Shown here: positions 20,897 through 29,257 of the stretch, in pieces | Layout: every line of letters starts with the position of its first letter | How positions within the stretch are numbered: the first letter of the stretch is position 1 | From: Rhizobium sp. Leaf371 | GTDB taxonomy: Bacteria > Pseudomonadota > Alphaproteobacteria > Rhizobiales > Rhizobiaceae | Length of the DNA: 64,000 nt | Assembly (NCBI RefSeq): GCF_001424045.1 | Contig: NZ_LMQB01000025.1 | Location: forward strand, 139,854 to 203,853 | Direction of reading: 5' to 3' | The notes under the pieces: generated by a model | Told to the model about the DNA's origin: nothing | The model's input: the letters and a program-made list of their open reading frames with translations, nothing else | Databases searched by the model: none | Program-made: the position numbers and the translations under genes

Positions 20897-20909
20897 TGAG
20901 AACCGGCGC
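20897..20909 (+). repeat. 13-bp direct repeat, copy 2
   Basis: TGAGAACCGGCGC, the second copy of the repeat at 20501-20513. It ends 14 bases before the start codon of the gene at 20924. Confidence 0.45.
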
Positions 20910-20923
20910 AATCAGAGGCGCCA

Positions 20924-22003
20924 ATGCAAGACCTTGAAAGCGAGACCAGCATGATCGAATTTACCCGCGCCTGCGCCCGGTCCGCCAACGTACTGGTCAT
21001 TGCGGCGGCTCTGGCCGGTTCGGATACCTATCATCCGGAAACGCGGCTCTTCCGCTTCGAGCATGACGGCCAGGCGGGGGAACAGTGGTATTTCGACGAC
21101 TTCAATTTTCACGTGCAGGACGTGACCTTGTTCCGCAATCCGGAGATCGATGCGACGACGGATTACCTCACCTATCTTTCGTCGGAGGGTGACGTGTTCC
21201 ATGCCTGGTGGAAGGGGAACTTCCGCGAGAAAATCCCTGCCGCTGGAACCTGGGCGGACGATGCGAAAGGCCATGGCAGGATGTCGGCGATCGCGCAGAT
21301 CGGCGACAGGCTTTACGCGTGCGGGCAGGGCGGCCAGATCTATCGGCGGCAGGGCCAGGACGATTGGCAGCTTCTCACGGACGCCTTGCTTTTCGATAGA
21401 ACAGCCTACCAAAAGAAGAAGGAAGGCCGCCCCAAGACGACGGATCCGGCCTATCTGGATTGGCTTCGGGACTATCAGAAGCAGGCGCCCAGAAACATTT
21501 CGTTCAATGCGATAGCAGGGCTCTCGGAAGATGCAATCTATCTATGCGGAGAGGAGGCAACGAGGCCGATCCTGTATTACTGGGACGGAACGGCGCTGCA
21601 CGAGCAGAAGGTGCATCTGGAAGAAGCGGCGCTGACCAACATCTGGATCGAGCATGCCGACAGCATCTGGGTCTGCGGGAGCGAGGGTGTGCTTCTTCAC
21701 GGCAGCTTTGCGCGGGGCTTCACCCCCGTCAATCTGCGCGAACAGCTTAACCTCTTCCATATGATCACGCCTTACCGCGGCCAGCTGGTGATGGCCTCGA
21801 GCGTCCGCCCCGGCGGGCTCTTCGAGCTTGATCCAGCGACATCGGAACTCAGTCGTTTTTCGCCTAGCATGCCGAAGCTGCGCGGCGACTATATCTTCTA
21901 CGCCTGCGCCATAGGCGATGTTCTATGGGTGGTAGGTCAGAAGGACATTCTTTGCTTCGATGGCCGCGAATGGGAAAGAATCGAACATCCAGATCTGCCG
22001 TGA
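20924..22003 (+). CDS. propeller-like hypothetical protein, tandem copy 1
   Basis: A 359-residue soluble protein of unknown function. It consists of repeated beta-strand units with Gly-rich turns and aromatic-Asp pairs, such as IGDRLYACGQGGQIYRR, DSIWVCGSEGVLLHGSF and LWVVGQKDILCFDGREWERI. This is the look of a beta-propeller. GAGG six bases before the ATG at 20924 supports the start; MIEF at 20951 is an alternative. The gene at 22343 has the same order of motifs, so the two are probably diverged tandem duplicates. The surroundings (IS21 and AAA fragments) suggest horizontal acquisition. An immunity or binding role is conceivable but unproven. Confidence 0.7.
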   Translation: MQDLESETSMIEFTRACARSANVLVIAAALAGSDTYHPETRLFRFEHDGQAGEQWYFDDFNFHVQDVTLFRNPEIDATTDYLTYLSSEGDVFHAWWKGNFREKIPAAGTWADDAKGHGRMSAIAQIGDRLYACGQGGQIYRRQGQDDWQLLTDALLFDRTAYQKKKEGRPKTTDPAYLDWLRDYQKQAPRNISFNAIAGLSEDAIYLCGEEATRPILYYWDGTALHEQKVHLEEAALTNIWIEHADSIWVCGSEGVLLHGSFARGFTPVNLREQLNLFHMITPYRGQLVMASSVRPGGLFELDPATSELSRFSPSMPKLRGDYIFYACAIGDVLWVVGQKDILCFDGREWERIEHPDLP

Positions 22004-22342
22004 TCGCGTCCGGCCGTAGAACCTGAACAATCTTAGTTTCTGTGGAATAACGCCATGGTCGATACCTGGTGAAGCTCTGAAAGCCAGAATGTTTCGCTTT
22101 CGGGGCTCGAAGCGGTCAGTAGGTTGCTCAGATTCCCGCTACCGGGAACAGCCCGGATGGAGGCTATCCTCATGGGAAAGCATCAAGGTCATCAACGACA
22201 TCCCGGATCTGCCGCCGGAATGCAAAAACTTGCAGCGACGATGGCGACCGGGCAAGTGTCCGCTAAAACCAGTGCCGCCGCGCCCGGTCGTATAAAGGAA
22301 CGGCCGCTACCAACCGGCGAGGCCGAGAAGGGGACAATACTG
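22004..22342. other. spacer between the tandem propeller genes
   Basis: 339 bp without a confident gene. An in-frame extension of the downstream gene up to 22124 (reading MGKHQGHQRHPGSAAG) is open, and another frame reads WESIKVINDIPDLPPECKNL. Either could be a relic of a third gene. AAGGGG at 22328-22333 serves as ribosome site for the next gene. Confidence 0.4.
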
Positions 22343-23458
22343 ATGTATGTCAACGAATGGGCTGCAACAATGCAGGCAGCCGTCGCGCTGGACGCCGACC
22401 GCTTCACCATCTGCCTCGGCGAACTCGAATACGACGATCCCTTCACGGCGATCATCTCCTATGATGGCCAGTTCCCGCAGCCCTGGAGCCGGACGGACGT
22501 TCGTCGCGAGATCGTCGATGTCGCCTATCTTGACATTGGTGGCTCCGAAGGCTTCGTTCCCGTTTCTCTTAGTAACGAGGGTGACGTGTATGTCGTTAAG
22601 GAGGATCGGGCCGAGTGGTCAAAGATACCGGGAGCCGGGGTGTTAAGCGAGGATGCGGAAGGTTTCGGCGCGGTACATGCTCTCGTTGTGGATGGCGCGC
22701 GCCAGTATGTCGTTGGCAACAGCCGGCAGCTTTATCAACGCGACGGACTGGGCGACTGGCAGCGCATCTCGGCGGATGTGTCTCATGCAGAAGGGTATGA
22801 GGCTGAACATTTCGGCGGGGCTATTGCGGTGGATGGTGCCCTGTTGATCGAAGCATTCCAAAGGCCGGCTTCGGAAACGACGGTTGCGGATCTCGATCCG
22901 AAACGCTGGGAAAACATGACACAGGAGCAGTTCCTGGCAATGATGGATGAAGATGAGGGGGAGCGCAGCACGCGGTCGCGCCAGCAGCGGCTATACACAT
23001 ATCGCGACGGCAGCTTTACGGAACGTTCCGTGCCGCAGGACATCGTGATCAGTGGTCTTTATCGCGACGAGGATGGCAGCGTCTGGCTGCTCGGTGTCAA
23101 CGGGCTGATCATGAGGAGTCGAAGCGATGGCAGTTTTGAAACACTCGGCTTCCATGGCGACACGGAGACCCTATTCAGTGCAGCCCGACGCGCTTCAACT
23201 CTCTACTTCGCAACCGATGACGGGCTTCGCAGCTTCGACGGGCACAAGCTGAAGGTGGTGAAGCCCGTTATGAATTCGCCGTCCATCAATCAAAACGTCC
23301 CGGTTCCCCTGAAGATCCAAGCCTTTGGAAACATGCTGGTATATTTCGACCGCAAGCACGGCGTCGCACGTTGGGACGGAACCGATTGGAAATGGGTGGA
23401 GATTCCGCCCGAGCTGCTGGAACGAGACTTTAAGCGACCCTTGCTGCAAACACGGTAG
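22343..23458 (+). CDS. propeller-like hypothetical protein, tandem copy 2
   Basis: A 371-residue soluble protein beginning MYVNEWAATMQAAVALDA. Beta-strand units parallel the preceding gene: LSNEGDVYVVKED against LSSEGDVFHAWWKG, RQYVVGNSRQLYQRDGLGDW against RLYACGQGGQIYRRQGQDDW, and WDGTDWKWVEIPPELL against FDGREWERIEHPDLP. The ATG at 22343 lies nine bases after GGGG; upstream in-frame starts lack ribosome sites. I do not recognise a named family. The paired, diverged copies in an accessory patch suggest selection for diversity, as in immunity proteins, but no toxin gene is visible nearby. Confidence 0.7.
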   Translation: MYVNEWAATMQAAVALDADRFTICLGELEYDDPFTAIISYDGQFPQPWSRTDVRREIVDVAYLDIGGSEGFVPVSLSNEGDVYVVKEDRAEWSKIPGAGVLSEDAEGFGAVHALVVDGARQYVVGNSRQLYQRDGLGDWQRISADVSHAEGYEAEHFGGAIAVDGALLIEAFQRPASETTVADLDPKRWENMTQEQFLAMMDEDEGERSTRSRQQRLYTYRDGSFTERSVPQDIVISGLYRDEDGSVWLLGVNGLIMRSRSDGSFETLGFHGDTETLFSAARRASTLYFATDDGLRSFDGHKLKVVKPVMNSPSINQNVPVPLKIQAFGNMLVYFDRKHGVARWDGTDWKWVEIPPELLERDFKRPLLQTR

Positions 23459-23666
23459 TGCTAAAATACGAGACAAATGGCCAGCCAACTTCGTTTTTAA
23501 ACGCCACAAACTCAAAGGAAGCGGCCGTGTCCGGCTAAGGTCACAATCAAAGCGCAGCCCGAGTTCGCGGTTCTGCGTTCTTCTGCTGGCAAGCAGTTTG
23601 CCCAACTGCTCGAGTTGCTCAGGCAAGGCTCTAGCTGAACCACTTAGCGCTTCCTCAAGCGCCTCA

Positions 23667-24059
23667 AATCTCGACGGCGCATCCGGACGTCACGGGGTCG
23701 TGGTGATCGCCGCAACCAACAGGCCGGACGACATCGATACGGCACTGCGAAGGCCGGGAAGGCTTGATAGACACATCCAGGTCGAGATGCCTCACATGGA
23801 AGCACAAGAGCAGATCCTGTCGGCGCATATCGGTCATGCCCTCCCGTCGGACGAGCTGCGAAACATCGGTCTTGCGACAAGCGGCTACTCCGGAGCAGGC
23901 TTTTGGCAGCTTGTCAGGGATGCCCGCCGTGTCGCACGCAAGAAGCGCAGACCCGTCTGCGGCGACGATTTCCTTTCCATCGTGCCGCCCCTCGAGGCCC
24001 TAGCGGAGGCGGAGAGTTGCCCCATCTGCGTCCATGTGGCCGGGCACGCCGTCCGTAAG
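23667..24059 (+). pseudogene. fragment of an AAA+ ATPase/M41-like (FtsH-type) protease gene
   Basis: The frame encodes GVVVIAATNRPDDIDTALRR followed by PGRLDRHIQVEMP. This is the sensor-1/second region of homology with arginine fingers of AAA+ proteins. SGYSGAGFWQLVRDARRVA and a C-terminal CVHVAGHAVRK follow. The last motif resembles the HExxH zinc site of FtsH-like proteases but has Val in place of Glu. Walker A and B are absent, and the frame ends in low-GC sequence. I read it as a decayed, transferred gene piece. The 208 bp to its left hold no gene I can support. Confidence 0.65.
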
Positions 24060-24335
24060 TTTTTCAATTTCATGTATTTGTGCCTACAAAATTTAACCAC
24101 AGTAGGAATCAGATAAAAATCTGAGATGATACAAAAACGGGAGAGAGCAGGTCGTTTTACAGCACGTCGCCGCGTTCAGGAAATATGTCCTTGCACTAAC
24201 TTGGGACACAAACTTGAGTTCTGGACATTTTGGTTGAATACCAAAACTTTGCAGAAACAAGACATTCTAACTTTGCGGCTACACCTCTGGATCAGATAAT
24301 CAACATTATGGAACTGGGCAGCCCCACAATTGCTC
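24060..24335. other. low-GC intergenic stretch
   Basis: This 276-bp block is clearly poorer in GC than its neighbours and has no open frame of note. It contains a small perfect inverted repeat (TTTTGGT-TGAAT-ACCAAAA, 24228-24246). It lies downstream of the BMP-type ABC operon and marks the right edge of the accessory patch. Confidence 0.5.
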
Positions 24336-25280
24336 TCAACGTTCACCCCGTCGATATGGCTGCATCAAAGCCTGCGGCACGCGGGCGCGGCGGGCGGTGA
24401 TGGCGAGGGCGGCGATGGAGAGGATGTAGGGAATCATCAGGAAGAGCTGGTATGGAACGACGCCGCCCAGTGCCGTCTGCAGGCGCAATTGGAAGCCGTC
24501 GAAGAAGGCGAAGAGAAGCGCGCCGATGAGGGCCCGGCCCGGGTGCCATGACGCGAAGACGACGAGCGCGATGCAGATCCAGCCGCGACCTTGCACCATC
24601 GTCGGGAAGAAGCTGTTGAACGCCGAGAGCGTCAGGAAGGCGCCGGCCATGCCCATCAGGGCGCTGCCGGCCATGACGGCGCCGTAGCGGATCGCCATCG
24701 GATCGACCCCTTGCGCGTCGGCCGCATGCGGATTTTCACCGGTCATACGGATCGCAAGCCCCAGCGGGGTTCGAAACAGGACATAGGCCATGACGACGGC
24801 GATCAGGATCGCGAGATAGGTCGGCGGCGTCTGCGCGAACAGCGCCGGCCCAAGGAACGGGAGATCGCTGAGGCCGGGAATGGCGATCGGCTGGAACGGC
24901 TCGATCGTCGGCGGGTTTCCGGCGACCGGCACCAGCAGGCGGAAGAGAAAATAGCTGAGGCTCGAGGCAAACAGGGTGACGCCGAGACCGGAGACGTGCT
25001 GGGACAGGCCGAGCGTGACCGTGAGCAGCGCATGCAGGGCACCGAAGACGGCGCCGGCGATGGCGGCAACGATCAGGCCCGTCCAGAGGTCGGCGCCATT
25101 GTAGACCGAAAGCCAACCAATCATCGCCCCGAAGGTCATGATGCCTTCGATGCCGAGATTGAGGACGCCTGCCCGCTCGCAGAGCAAGGCGCCGAGCGTA
25201 CCGAGGATCAGCGGCGTGGCGATGCGCAGCACGGCGGCCCAGAGCCCGGCGGACGCGAGGATGTCGAACACCGCGGTCAT
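24336..25280 (-). CDS. ABC permease 2 of a BMP-type (nucleoside-like) importer
   Basis: A 314-residue polytopic permease of the BPD_transp_2 type. The typical early motif is ERAGVLNLGIEGIMTFGAM, followed by GLSQHVSGLGVTLFASSLSY and a C-terminal GALLFAFFDGFQLRLQ. The family is that of NupQ/RbsC-like permeases. The ATG at 25280 overlaps the stop of the preceding permease gene. It is the last gene of the operon that begins with the BMP lipoprotein-like gene at 30244. Confidence 0.88.
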   Translation of the reverse strand: MTAVFDILASAGLWAAVLRIATPLILGTLGALLCERAGVLNLGIEGIMTFGAMIGWLSVYNGADLWTGLIVAAIAGAVFGALHALLTVTLGLSQHVSGLGVTLFASSLSYFLFRLLVPVAGNPPTIEPFQPIAIPGLSDLPFLGPALFAQTPPTYLAILIAVVMAYVLFRTPLGLAIRMTGENPHAADAQGVDPMAIRYGAVMAGSALMGMAGAFLTLSAFNSFFPTMVQGRGWICIALVVFASWHPGRALIGALLFAFFDGFQLRLQTALGGVVPYQLFLMIPYILSIAALAITARRARVPQALMQPYRRGER

Positions 25281-26326
25281 CGGCGGATCCTGTACTGGGT
25301 GAAGAAGACGGCCACCAGCATGGTGAGCAGCGACAGCGACACGGTGAGGTCCGCGATGTAGCTCGGAATGCCCATGCTGCGGCTCATGCCATCCGCACCG
25401 ACGAACATCGTCGCGGTGAACAGAGCGGCGAGCACCACGCCGAGCGGATGCAGATTGGCGAGCATGGCGACGACGATGCCGGAATAGCCATAGCCGGGCG
25501 AGAGATCGGTCGTCACATAGCCCTTGACGCCCATGACCTCGACCGCGCCGGCGAGCCCCGCAAGACCGCCGGAGATGCAGGCGACGATGACGAGCGTGCG
25601 GGCGAGCGGCACGCCGGCAAAGACCGCCGCCTGCGGATTGAGGCCGGCTGCGCGCGACTGCAGGCCGAAGACCGTGCGCGACTGCACGAGGTGCAAGAGA
25701 ACGGCGAAGACGAGAGCGAGGACGAGCCCGAGATGCAGCCGGGAGCGCGACAGCAGTTTTGGCAGCACGGCGCCGTCCGCGACCGATTGCGACTGCGGCC
25801 AACCGAAGGCGGCGGGATCTTTCAGCACCGTATCGATCAGCATGGAGACGAAGAGCACCGCGACGAAATTGAGGAGCAGCGTCGTCACCACTTCATCGAC
25901 GGAAAAGCGCAGGCGGAGCCAGAGCGGCACGAGCAGCAGAACCATGCCGGCGAGAGCGCCGAGGACGAGCAGTGCCGGGATCTGAAGAATGGCGGGAAGT
26001 CCGCCGAGGAGATGGGAACTTGCCGCCGCCACGACGATGCCGCCGAGATAGAGCTGGCCTTCCGCGCCGATATTCCAAAGCCGCGCCCGGAAGGCGACGG
26101 CGGCGGCAAGGCCGGTGAGCATCAGCGGCGTGGCCCGCGTCAGCGTTTCCGTGGCGGACAGGCGCGACCCGAAGGCACCCTTCAGAATGCGCCAGTAGGC
26201 TTCCCAGACCGGTGCGCCGGCCAGGGCGATCAGCACGCCCGAGATGGCGAGCGCTGCGGCGATCGCGATGATCGGCGTCGCAATCACCAGAGCGACAGGC
26301 CGGTGTTCGCGCCGCTCAAACCGCAT
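25277..26326 (-). CDS. ABC permease 1 of a BMP-type importer
   Basis: A 349-residue permease of the BPD_transp_2 family. Motifs are TPLMLTGLAAAVAFRARLWN and IGAEGQLYLGGI, then VDEVVTTLLLNFVA and GYGYSGIVVAMLANLHPLG. About eight to ten hydrophobic segments are visible. It overlaps the ATPase stop at its 5' end and the second permease at its 3' end. In this family the pair takes up nucleosides, purines or related ligands. Confidence 0.88.
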   Translation of the reverse strand: MRFERREHRPVALVIATPIIAIAAALAISGVLIALAGAPVWEAYWRILKGAFGSRLSATETLTRATPLMLTGLAAAVAFRARLWNIGAEGQLYLGGIVVAAASSHLLGGLPAILQIPALLVLGALAGMVLLLVPLWLRLRFSVDEVVTTLLLNFVAVLFVSMLIDTVLKDPAAFGWPQSQSVADGAVLPKLLSRSRLHLGLVLALVFAVLLHLVQSRTVFGLQSRAAGLNPQAAVFAGVPLARTLVIVACISGGLAGLAGAVEVMGVKGYVTTDLSPGYGYSGIVVAMLANLHPLGVVLAALFTATMFVGADGMSRSMGIPSYIADLTVSLSLLTMLVAVFFTQYRIRR

Positions 26327-27836
26327 CTCGTGTCTCCGTCTGCCATTCGCCGGCCATCATCAGACCCAGCCTTCGCCTGTCGGCATCCTCGCTGCGGATC
26401 GGCGGCGAAAGCCGACCACCGACGATCGCCTGTATCCGGTCGGCCAGCGCCATCACCTCGTCCAGATCCTCGGACATCAGAAGGACGGCCGTGCCGGCCG
26501 CGCGCGCTTCGAGGATCCGTGCATGAACGGCGGCGATGGCCCCTTCGTCCAGCCCTCGCGCGGGCTGTGCGGCGAGGAGAATGCGCGGCCTGTCGATGAG
26601 ATTGCGGCCGAGGATCAGTTTCTGCATGTTGCCGCCCGAGAGCAGCCGGGTGCGTGTCGTGGGCGTGCCCCCGCGCACGTCGAACTGCTCGATGATATCG
26701 CCGGCGAATGTCAGGCCGCCGGAGCGGTCCACGAGGCCGTATTTTGCAAAGCGCGGGAGCCGTTCGAGAACGGCGTTTTCCCAGATGGCCATCTCGCCGA
26801 TCGCACCGTCTTTGTTTCGATCTTCCGGAATGCGCCCGATGCCGGCTGCGACGACATCCGCGACCGTGAGATGATCGACGGCCTTGCCGAAGAGCAAAAG
26901 CTCGCCCGAGGTTCGGGCCAGCGTGCCGGACAGAAACTGCGCCAGCGTCCCCTGCCCGTTACCGGAGACGCCGATGATGCCGAGAACCTCGCCGGCGCGC
27001 AGATGGAAATCGACGGCCTTCAGCCGATCGACGCCACCGCTTCGCACGGTCACGCGAACGGCCTCGAGAACCGTTGCGCCCGGCGCCGATGCCTCGCGAA
27101 CCGGCCGCGCCACGCTGCGCCCGACCATGAGTTCGGCCAGTTCCGATTTGCTGGTTTCCGAGGTCTTTCGATCTGCGACATGCCGGCCGCCGCGCAGGAC
27201 GACGACGCGGTCGGCCGTCGCCATCACCTCGTCCAGCTTGTGGGAGATGAAGATCAGCGAAAGGCCCTGGCGCGCCATGTCCTTCAGGGTCGAGAACAGC
27301 GTCTCGGCCTCCGGCTGCGTTAGCACCGCGGTCGGCTCGTCCAGCACCAGGATGCGGGCATCATTGTAGAGCGCTTTCAGGATCTCCACGCGCTGCTGCT
27401 CGCCCACGGAGAGATCCCCGAGCCGTGCATCGGGATCGACGGCGAGACCGAAGCGCTGCGCGATATCGACCAGTTTGGCCCGCGCCTGCCCGCGGCGCGA
27501 GCGCGGCGACCACAGGCTTTCCGTTCCCGTGGTCACGTTTTCCAGAACGGTGAGGTTCGGCGCGAGCGAGAAATGCTGGTGCACCATGCCGATTCCGGCG
27601 CGGATGGCGGCCCGTGGCTTGCCGGGCGGCAGCGGCGTCCCATCGACCAGCACCTTGCCGCTGTCGGGGACGTAATGTCCGAAGAGAATGCTCATCAGCG
27701 TGGTCTTGCCCGCGCCATTCTCGCCGAGAAGTGCCACGATCTCGCCCTTTGCCAGCGAGAGCGAGATGCCGTCATTGGCGAGGTTGGTGCCGAAGCGCTT
27801 GCTGACGTCGACGATGTCGAGAACGGGCGCCGTCAT
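26316..27836 (-). CDS. ABC ATPase, double cassette, of a BMP-type importer
   Basis: A 506-residue protein with two nucleotide-binding domains, as in RbsA/NupO. The first has Walker A GENGAGKTTL, signature LSVGEQQRVEI and Walker B ILVLDEPTAVL. The second is degenerate in Walker A (GVSGNGQGTL), has signature LLSGGNMQKLIL, and carries AQPARGLDEG instead of the usual DEPTRGxD. The asymmetry is typical of the family. The ATG at 27836 overlaps the amidase stop. It powers the two downstream-encoded permeases. Confidence 0.9.
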   Translation of the reverse strand: MTAPVLDIVDVSKRFGTNLANDGISLSLAKGEIVALLGENGAGKTTLMSILFGHYVPDSGKVLVDGTPLPPGKPRAAIRAGIGMVHQHFSLAPNLTVLENVTTGTESLWSPRSRRGQARAKLVDIAQRFGLAVDPDARLGDLSVGEQQRVEILKALYNDARILVLDEPTAVLTQPEAETLFSTLKDMARQGLSLIFISHKLDEVMATADRVVVLRGGRHVADRKTSETSKSELAELMVGRSVARPVREASAPGATVLEAVRVTVRSGGVDRLKAVDFHLRAGEVLGIIGVSGNGQGTLAQFLSGTLARTSGELLLFGKAVDHLTVADVVAAGIGRIPEDRNKDGAIGEMAIWENAVLERLPRFAKYGLVDRSGGLTFAGDIIEQFDVRGGTPTTRTRLLSGGNMQKLILGRNLIDRPRILLAAQPARGLDEGAIAAVHARILEARAAGTAVLLMSEDLDEVMALADRIQAIVGGRLSPPIRSEDADRRRLGLMMAGEWQTETRDAV

Positions 27837-29257
27837 GCCGGCAATCCTGCGATGGGAAAGCGATGTGCATAGCGCTGTTCCCGTTCGAGCGACGCGGCCA
27901 GTTGCAGGAGGCGCGCCTCCCCGCCCATCGGCGCCATCAGCTGGACCGGAAGAGGCAGGCCGACAGCGTCCGACCCGAACGGCAGCGTGATGGCCGGACA
28001 TCCCGAGGCATTGGCGAGGGCGGCGAGCGGCGCGAACGCTGCCATGCGCCGGAAATGCAGGTCGATATCGCCATGATCGCTCGGAAAGGACCCAAGGGCC
28101 GGCGGCGGGCCTGACAGCATCGGGCAGAGCAGAACGTCGATGTCGTCGAACAGGCGCCAGAGATCGCGGCTGACGAGAACCATGGCATTCAGGCTCTTCC
28201 ACAGATCGGCCGCCGGGAGGGACAGGCCGCGCGTGATGACGGCCTGCGTCAACGGCTCGGTCCGCCCGGCATCCAGGCCGAAGGCCGTTATTGCCTCGGC
28301 AAGGTTTACGCAGACGATGTCGAGAAAAGCCTGCCGGCTTGCGGCGCCGGCCTCGTCCACCGCCGAGAAGGGAACGGTGACGAGCCGGTGCCCCTGCGTT
28401 TCGAGCGCCCTGCCCGCCGTCTCCACGATCGCCATGTGCTCGGCATGGGTCGGGTAGAGTGTGCCGGTGTCTGTGAGAACGCCGACCCGCAGCGGTCCCT
28501 CGATATGCGGCACAGGTTCGACGGGCGGGAACGGCCCGCGCGCCCGTCCGCTGACGGCGGCGAAAATGCTCGATGCGTCGCGCACCGACCGGCAGACGGC
28601 AAGTTCCGTCGCGATGCCGCCGAGATGGTTGCCGAAGCTTGGACCGGCCGGCATCGCGCCGCGGCTGGGCTTGAGGCCGACGAGGCCGCAGCAGGCGGCG
28701 GGCACGCGGATGGAACCGCCCGCATCCGTCGCATGGGCGATGGAGACGATGCCGGCGGCCACCGCTGCCGCTGCCCCGCCGGAAGAGCCGCCCGCCGTCC
28801 GCGTCGTGTCGAGCGGATTGCGGCAGATCGGGCCGATGGCGGGTTCGCTGGCTAGCGACAGTCCGAATTCCGGGCTCGTGGTCAGGCCGAAGAGGCAGAG
28901 GCCGGAGGCGCGAAACCGTTCGGCGAGATCGGAATCCGGGGTGGGCTGGTCCGTATCGCCACGGGCAAGCTGCCTTGATCCTGCAGCGACGGGGAAGCCT
29001 GCAAACGGGCCGCCGAGATCCTTGGCGAGCGTCGGCACGCCGGCAAATGGCATGCGCCCACGCACAAGCGAGCTTCCCGGCAAAGCGTCGATCGCTGCTG
29101 CCGCGGTGAGACCCCTCTCCGCATTCAAGGACGTGATGGCGCCGAGGCCGGCAAAGGTCTCGGCAGCCGACAGCGACGCCTGCATGGCCTCGCGCGCGGT
29201 CAGGCGACCACGGGCGATTGCCTCGGCCAGCGCCGTCGCATCGGCGATGGGGGACAC
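27833..29257 (-). CDS. amidase-signature hydrolase
   Basis: A 474-residue amidase of the GatA/AS superfamily. The Ser-cisSer-Lys triad is visible: Lys79 in LAKDLGG, Ser158 in TAGGSSGGAAAAVAAG and Ser182 in DAGGSIRVPA. It has no signal peptide, so it is cytoplasmic. The gene sits between the binding-protein gene and the ATPase gene of the importer and overlaps the ATPase start. It probably cleaves an amide in the imported compound. The start is the GTG at 29257, directly after the stop of the binding-protein gene. The true substrate (ureide, nucleobase derivative or other amide) cannot be told. Confidence 0.88.
   Translation of the reverse strand: MSPIADATALAEAIARGRLTAREAMQASLSAAETFAGLGAITSLNAERGLTAAAAIDALPGSSLVRGRMPFAGVPTLAKDLGGPFAGFPVAAGSRQLARGDTDQPTPDSDLAERFRASGLCLFGLTTSPEFGLSLASEPAIGPICRNPLDTTRTAGGSSGGAAAAVAAGIVSIAHATDAGGSIRVPAACCGLVGLKPSRGAMPAGPSFGNHLGGIATELAVCRSVRDASSIFAAVSGRARGPFPPVEPVPHIEGPLRVGVLTDTGTLYPTHAEHMAIVETAGRALETQGHRLVTVPFSAVDEAGAASRQAFLDIVCVNLAEAITAFGLDAGRTEPLTQAVITRGLSLPAADLWKSLNAMVLVSRDLWRLFDDIDVLLCPMLSGPPPALGSFPSDHGDIDLHFRRMAAFAPLAALANASGCPAITLPFGSDAVGLPLPVQLMAPMGGEARLLQLAASLEREQRYAHRFPIAGLPA

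Noticed and set aside
20462-20911. A 149-codon minus-strand frame opposite the istB fragment
   Set aside because: Antisense to clear Walker A and B motifs; no domain of its own.
22089-22295. Possible short gene reading WESIKVINDIPDLPPECKNL
   Set aside because: Looks partly protein-like but has no ribosome site, overlaps another open frame and I recognise no family; noted only as a possible relic.
22124-22342. N-terminal extension of the second propeller-like gene
   Set aside because: Open frame but no ribosome site and no similarity to the first copy; the ATG at 22343 has GGGG upstream.
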